Shown: piece by piece, positions 62,065 through 64,000 of the stretch
How the letters are laid out: every line of letters starts with the position of its first letter
How positions within the stretch are numbered: the first letter of the stretch is position 1
Made by a program: the position numbers and the translations under genes
NCBI RefSeq assembly: GCF_003314435.2
Contig: NZ_QNVY02000001.1
Location: 1,054,001 to 1,118,000 of the forward strand
Direction: 5' to 3'
DNA from: Flavobacterium petrolei
GTDB lineage: Bacteria > Bacteroidota > Bacteroidia > Flavobacteriales > Flavobacteriaceae
DNA length: 64,000 nt
The notes under the pieces: model-generated
Told to the model about the DNA's origin: nothing
Databases searched by the model: none
What the model saw: only the letters and a program-made list of their open reading frames with translations

Positions 62065-62189
62065 AATTAAGAAAGTTGCTTTGTATTTTTAGTAAACAAA
62101 GATAAAATTAGTTTGTCGTTAGCATTTGCTGTTAACAGAAAATTGAGAAACGTTTATTTAGAACTAAACCGAATATTTAAAAAAATAAA

Positions 62190-62247
62190 CCGCTAATTTG
62201 CGAATTTAAAATCCTTCGATCAAAAGATAAAATTAGCGAATTTGCGG
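62190..62247. repeat. Imperfect inverted repeat upstream of the aldo/keto reductase gene
   Basis: CCGCTAATTTGCGAATTT (62190-62207) and AAATTAGCGAATTTGCGG (62230-62247): 18-nt arms, a few mismatches. A motif of this type is frequent in intergenic flavobacterial DNA. Function unknown. Confidence 0.5.
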
Positions 62248-62252
62248 TAAAA

Positions 62253-62285
62253 GAAAAAAGGTCCAAAGCATACACTCTGAACCTT
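62253..62285 (-). terminator. Terminator of the OmpA-type lipoprotein gene
   Basis: Minus strand: AAAGGTTCAGAG / CTTTGGACCTTT stem with wobble pairs, followed by six T, 26 nt past the stop. Confidence 0.75.
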
Positions 62286-62311
62286 TCTCGATTTGAAACT
62301 TTAATTGTTTT

Positions 62312-63253
62312 TTAATTTATCTCATTCAGCATTTCGGCAATTTCGTCTAATCTTGGCGTTAATATGATTTCGATTCTACGGTTTTTAGCTTTCCCATCTG
62401 CAGTTGAATTGCTAGTTAATGGCGAAAATTCTCCTCTTCCTGCCGCAGTAAGATTTTGCTTATTGATTTTTTTGTTCTCACTCAAAATAGCAACTATTGC
62501 TGTCGCTCTTTTGGTTGATAAATCCCAGTTATCCGCAATTGGACCTGAAGCTGTAAACGCATCATCATCCGTATGACCTTCTATAAGCACCGAAATATCT
62601 GGGTTGTCACCCAATACCTTTGCTAATTCTACAACTGCTTTTTTCCCTTCGGAACCTACAGCCCAACTTCCCGAATTGAAAAGTAGTTTGTTCTCCATAG
62701 AAACATACACTTTCCCGTTTTTTTGTTCTACCGTCAACCCTTTTCCTTCAAAACTGTTCAAGGCTTTAGACAAGGTTTCTTTTAGTTTTTTCATACTAGC
62801 TTCTTTGGCAGCAATCAAATCTTCCAATTCTTGCAGACGTTGTGCGCTTTTGCTTAATCGGTCTTGTTCTAAAGCCAATGCTTTTCCTTTTTCGTCTAAT
62901 TGCTCCAGCAAATCACGATTTTTCTTCATGTTGCTTTGCAAAGCATCACCGCTATTTTTTTCTAAAGCGGCGTACGAATCCTGCAAGACTTTAAATTTAT
63001 TTTGCGCTGCGGCGTAATCTGCTTTCAATTTATCCAATTCCGCTTTGGATTTACTCAAATCATTTTTCAAACCGTCGCGGTCTAATTCTAATTGGTTTTT
63101 AGCTTTTAGCAAATCAGCATTTTCATCTGCTAAACTTCGGTTTTCTTTTTTGGAATCGGCATATTTACTTTCTAAATCATTGTATATTTTCTTGGACACG
63201 CAAGAAGTTGAAAGCGCCAATACTAATAATCCTATGGAAACTCTTTTAATCAT
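62312..63253 (-). CDS. OmpA-family lipoprotein with long coiled coil
   Basis: 313 aa. Lipobox STSC (Cys18), coiled coil across residues ~25-165 (ENADLLKAKNQLELDRDGLK...), then an OmpA_C/MotB-like peptidoglycan-binding domain with ISVLIEGHTDDDAF, DNWDLSTKRATAIV and GRGEFSPL, ending KAKNRRIEIILTP. Probably links the outer membrane to the cell wall. Single gene with a terminator. Confidence 0.93.
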   Translation of the reverse strand: MIKRVSIGLLVLALSTSCVSKKIYNDLESKYADSKKENRSLADENADLLKAKNQLELDRDGLKNDLSKSKAELDKLKADYAAAQNKFKVLQDSYAALEKNSGDALQSNMKKNRDLLEQLDEKGKALALEQDRLSKSAQRLQELEDLIAAKEASMKKLKETLSKALNSFEGKGLTVEQKNGKVYVSMENKLLFNSGSWAVGSEGKKAVVELAKVLGDNPDISVLIEGHTDDDAFTASGPIADNWDLSTKRATAIVAILSENKKINKQNLTAAGRGEFSPLTSNSTADGKAKNRRIEIILTPRLDEIAEMLNEIN

Positions 63254-63422
63254 TTGGTTGGTATTTATGTTGTTTCTAATGTTGTTTTGAACCCAAAAAT
63301 TTAAATTGTAGTCAAATACTCTAGCGCCGATAAAAGGAAAAATCCTTTTCTAATTTTGTTTAACGAGAGAAAAAAATGTAATCTCGTCTTTAGGATGAGA
63401 GGTGAAACAGCACCTGAAAACG

Positions 63423-64000
63423 TTATTCTATTTCCACTAAAATTGGGCAATGATCTGAATGCACGGCATCTGATAAAATAACGGCTCTTTTCAATTTATG
63501 TTTTAAAGAATCGCTGACTAAATTGTAATCGATTCGCCAACCCTTGTTGTTCCCTCTTGCTCCGGCGCGGTAGCTCCACCATGTATATTGGTGAGGCTCA
63601 CTGTTGAAATGGCGAAAACTATCCACAAATCCGGACTTCATAAATCCGTCAAGCCAAGTTCTTTCCTGTGGTAAAAAACCGGAGACATTTTTGTTTCGGA
63701 TGGGATCATGAATGTCGATTGCCTCGTGGCAAATGTTGTAATCCCCGCAGATAATCAGGTTTGGCGTTTCTTTTTTGAGTTCGTCAATATAATTCTGAAA
63801 ATCGTCCATGAACGTGAATTTATGGTCTAAACGATCAATATTTGTGCCTGATGGCAGGTACAAACTCATCACTGAAAATCCATCAAAATCGGCTCGAAGA
63901 TTTCTTCCTTCGAAATCCATGTGGTGAATTCCGGTTCCGTGAACGACATTGTTAGGTTTAATTTTAGAGAGAATCGCCACGCCGCTGTACCCTTTTTTGG
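63423..64000 (-). CDS. xth: Exodeoxyribonuclease III, C-terminal part (cut by window edge)
   Basis: Frame open to the window edge, 192 codons visible including the KKGYSGVAILSK segment. Exonuclease-endonuclease-phosphatase fold with ICGDYNICHEAIDI, WRIDYNLVS and the catalytic SDHCPILVE end. Hydrolyses DNA 3' ends and AP sites in base-excision repair. N-terminus lies outside the window. No terminator was found in the 169-bp gap after it. Confidence 0.9.
   Translation of the reverse strand, partial: KKGYSGVAILSKIKPNNVVHGTGIHHMDFEGRNLRADFDGFSVMSLYLPSGTNIDRLDHKFTFMDDFQNYIDELKKETPNLIICGDYNICHEAIDIHDPIRNKNVSGFLPQERTWLDGFMKSGFVDSFRHFNSEPHQYTWWSYRAGARGNNKGWRIDYNLVSDSLKHKLKRAVILSDAVHSDHCPILVEIE

Noticed and set aside
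1-64000. tRNA, rRNA, riboswitch or phage genes
   Set aside because: Looked for in gaps by eye; no cloverleaf, rRNA segment, cobalamin/TPP/SAM-type aptamer core or phage structural gene was recognised. Short or divergent RNAs could be missed without a covariance search.

Overview
The window looks like a chromosomal segment of a Flavobacterium-type bacterium (Flavobacteriaceae, Bacteroidota). The support is an AT-rich genome, promoters with the Bacteroidota -7 box TAnnTTTG, a gliding lipoprotein (GldH), a secreted metalloprotease with a type IX secretion sorting domain, SusC-independent TonB receptors, a flavobacterial lycopene cyclase and a long two-module MetG. No rRNA, tRNA, CRISPR array, prophage or complete insertion sequence was seen. 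Most of the window is ordinary core chromosome with small accessory insertions.

Region by region. 1-7.2 kb: the 5' end of an AraC-family regulator, divergent from a haem/tetrapyrrole cluster hemA-hemC-hemD-hemE, then hemF and hemB. A REP-associated tyrosine transposase with inverted pairs of REP hairpins on both sides is lodged between hemE and hemF. 7.2-11.2 kb: DinB-like protein, cytochrome c lipoprotein, Ogt, PolB-like exonuclease and a nucleoside-recognition membrane protein. 11.6-20.6 kb (minus strand): M4 protease, scoB/scoA split by a four-helix-bundle gene, PBP1A, gldH and a PSP1 protein. 20.8-23.7 kb: an operon trhO - U32/trhP - ferredoxin. Its two predicted tRNA hydroxylases carry the same C-terminal module, about 62% identical.

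24-39.4 kb is a metal-homeostasis island. A TonB receptor - thioredoxin - lycopene cyclase operon is followed by merC-cobW, divergent from a Fur/Zur gene with two GCAA..TTGC palindromes in between. Then come a DtxR-type regulator with a ZIP transporter, a FecA-like TonB receptor, feoAB, a detached FeoB-associated Cys-rich peptide and a Sco1-like copper protein. Three of these promoters share an operator-like sequence placed just downstream of the -7 box, which suggests one iron-responsive regulon.

39.4-64 kb: a MITE-like element, M13 peptidase, orphan response regulator, EamA transporters, an M28 peptidase, a GNAT-nitrilase fusion, a short SSB, a CAT-like acetyltransferase, OmpA, HAD phosphatase and metG. 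After these come an HNH nuclease, several small conserved proteins, a GT51 glycosyltransferase with a long AsmA-like N-terminal region, an aldo/keto reductase, an OmpA-type lipoprotein and the 3' part of exodeoxyribonuclease III.

Non-coding highlights are five dispersed copies of an 80-100 nt structured repeat, a 25-bp perfect hairpin, the REP pairs and the MITE-like element. Candidate systems for follow-up are the shared-module trhO/trhP operon, the two putative metal regulons and the structured repeat family.
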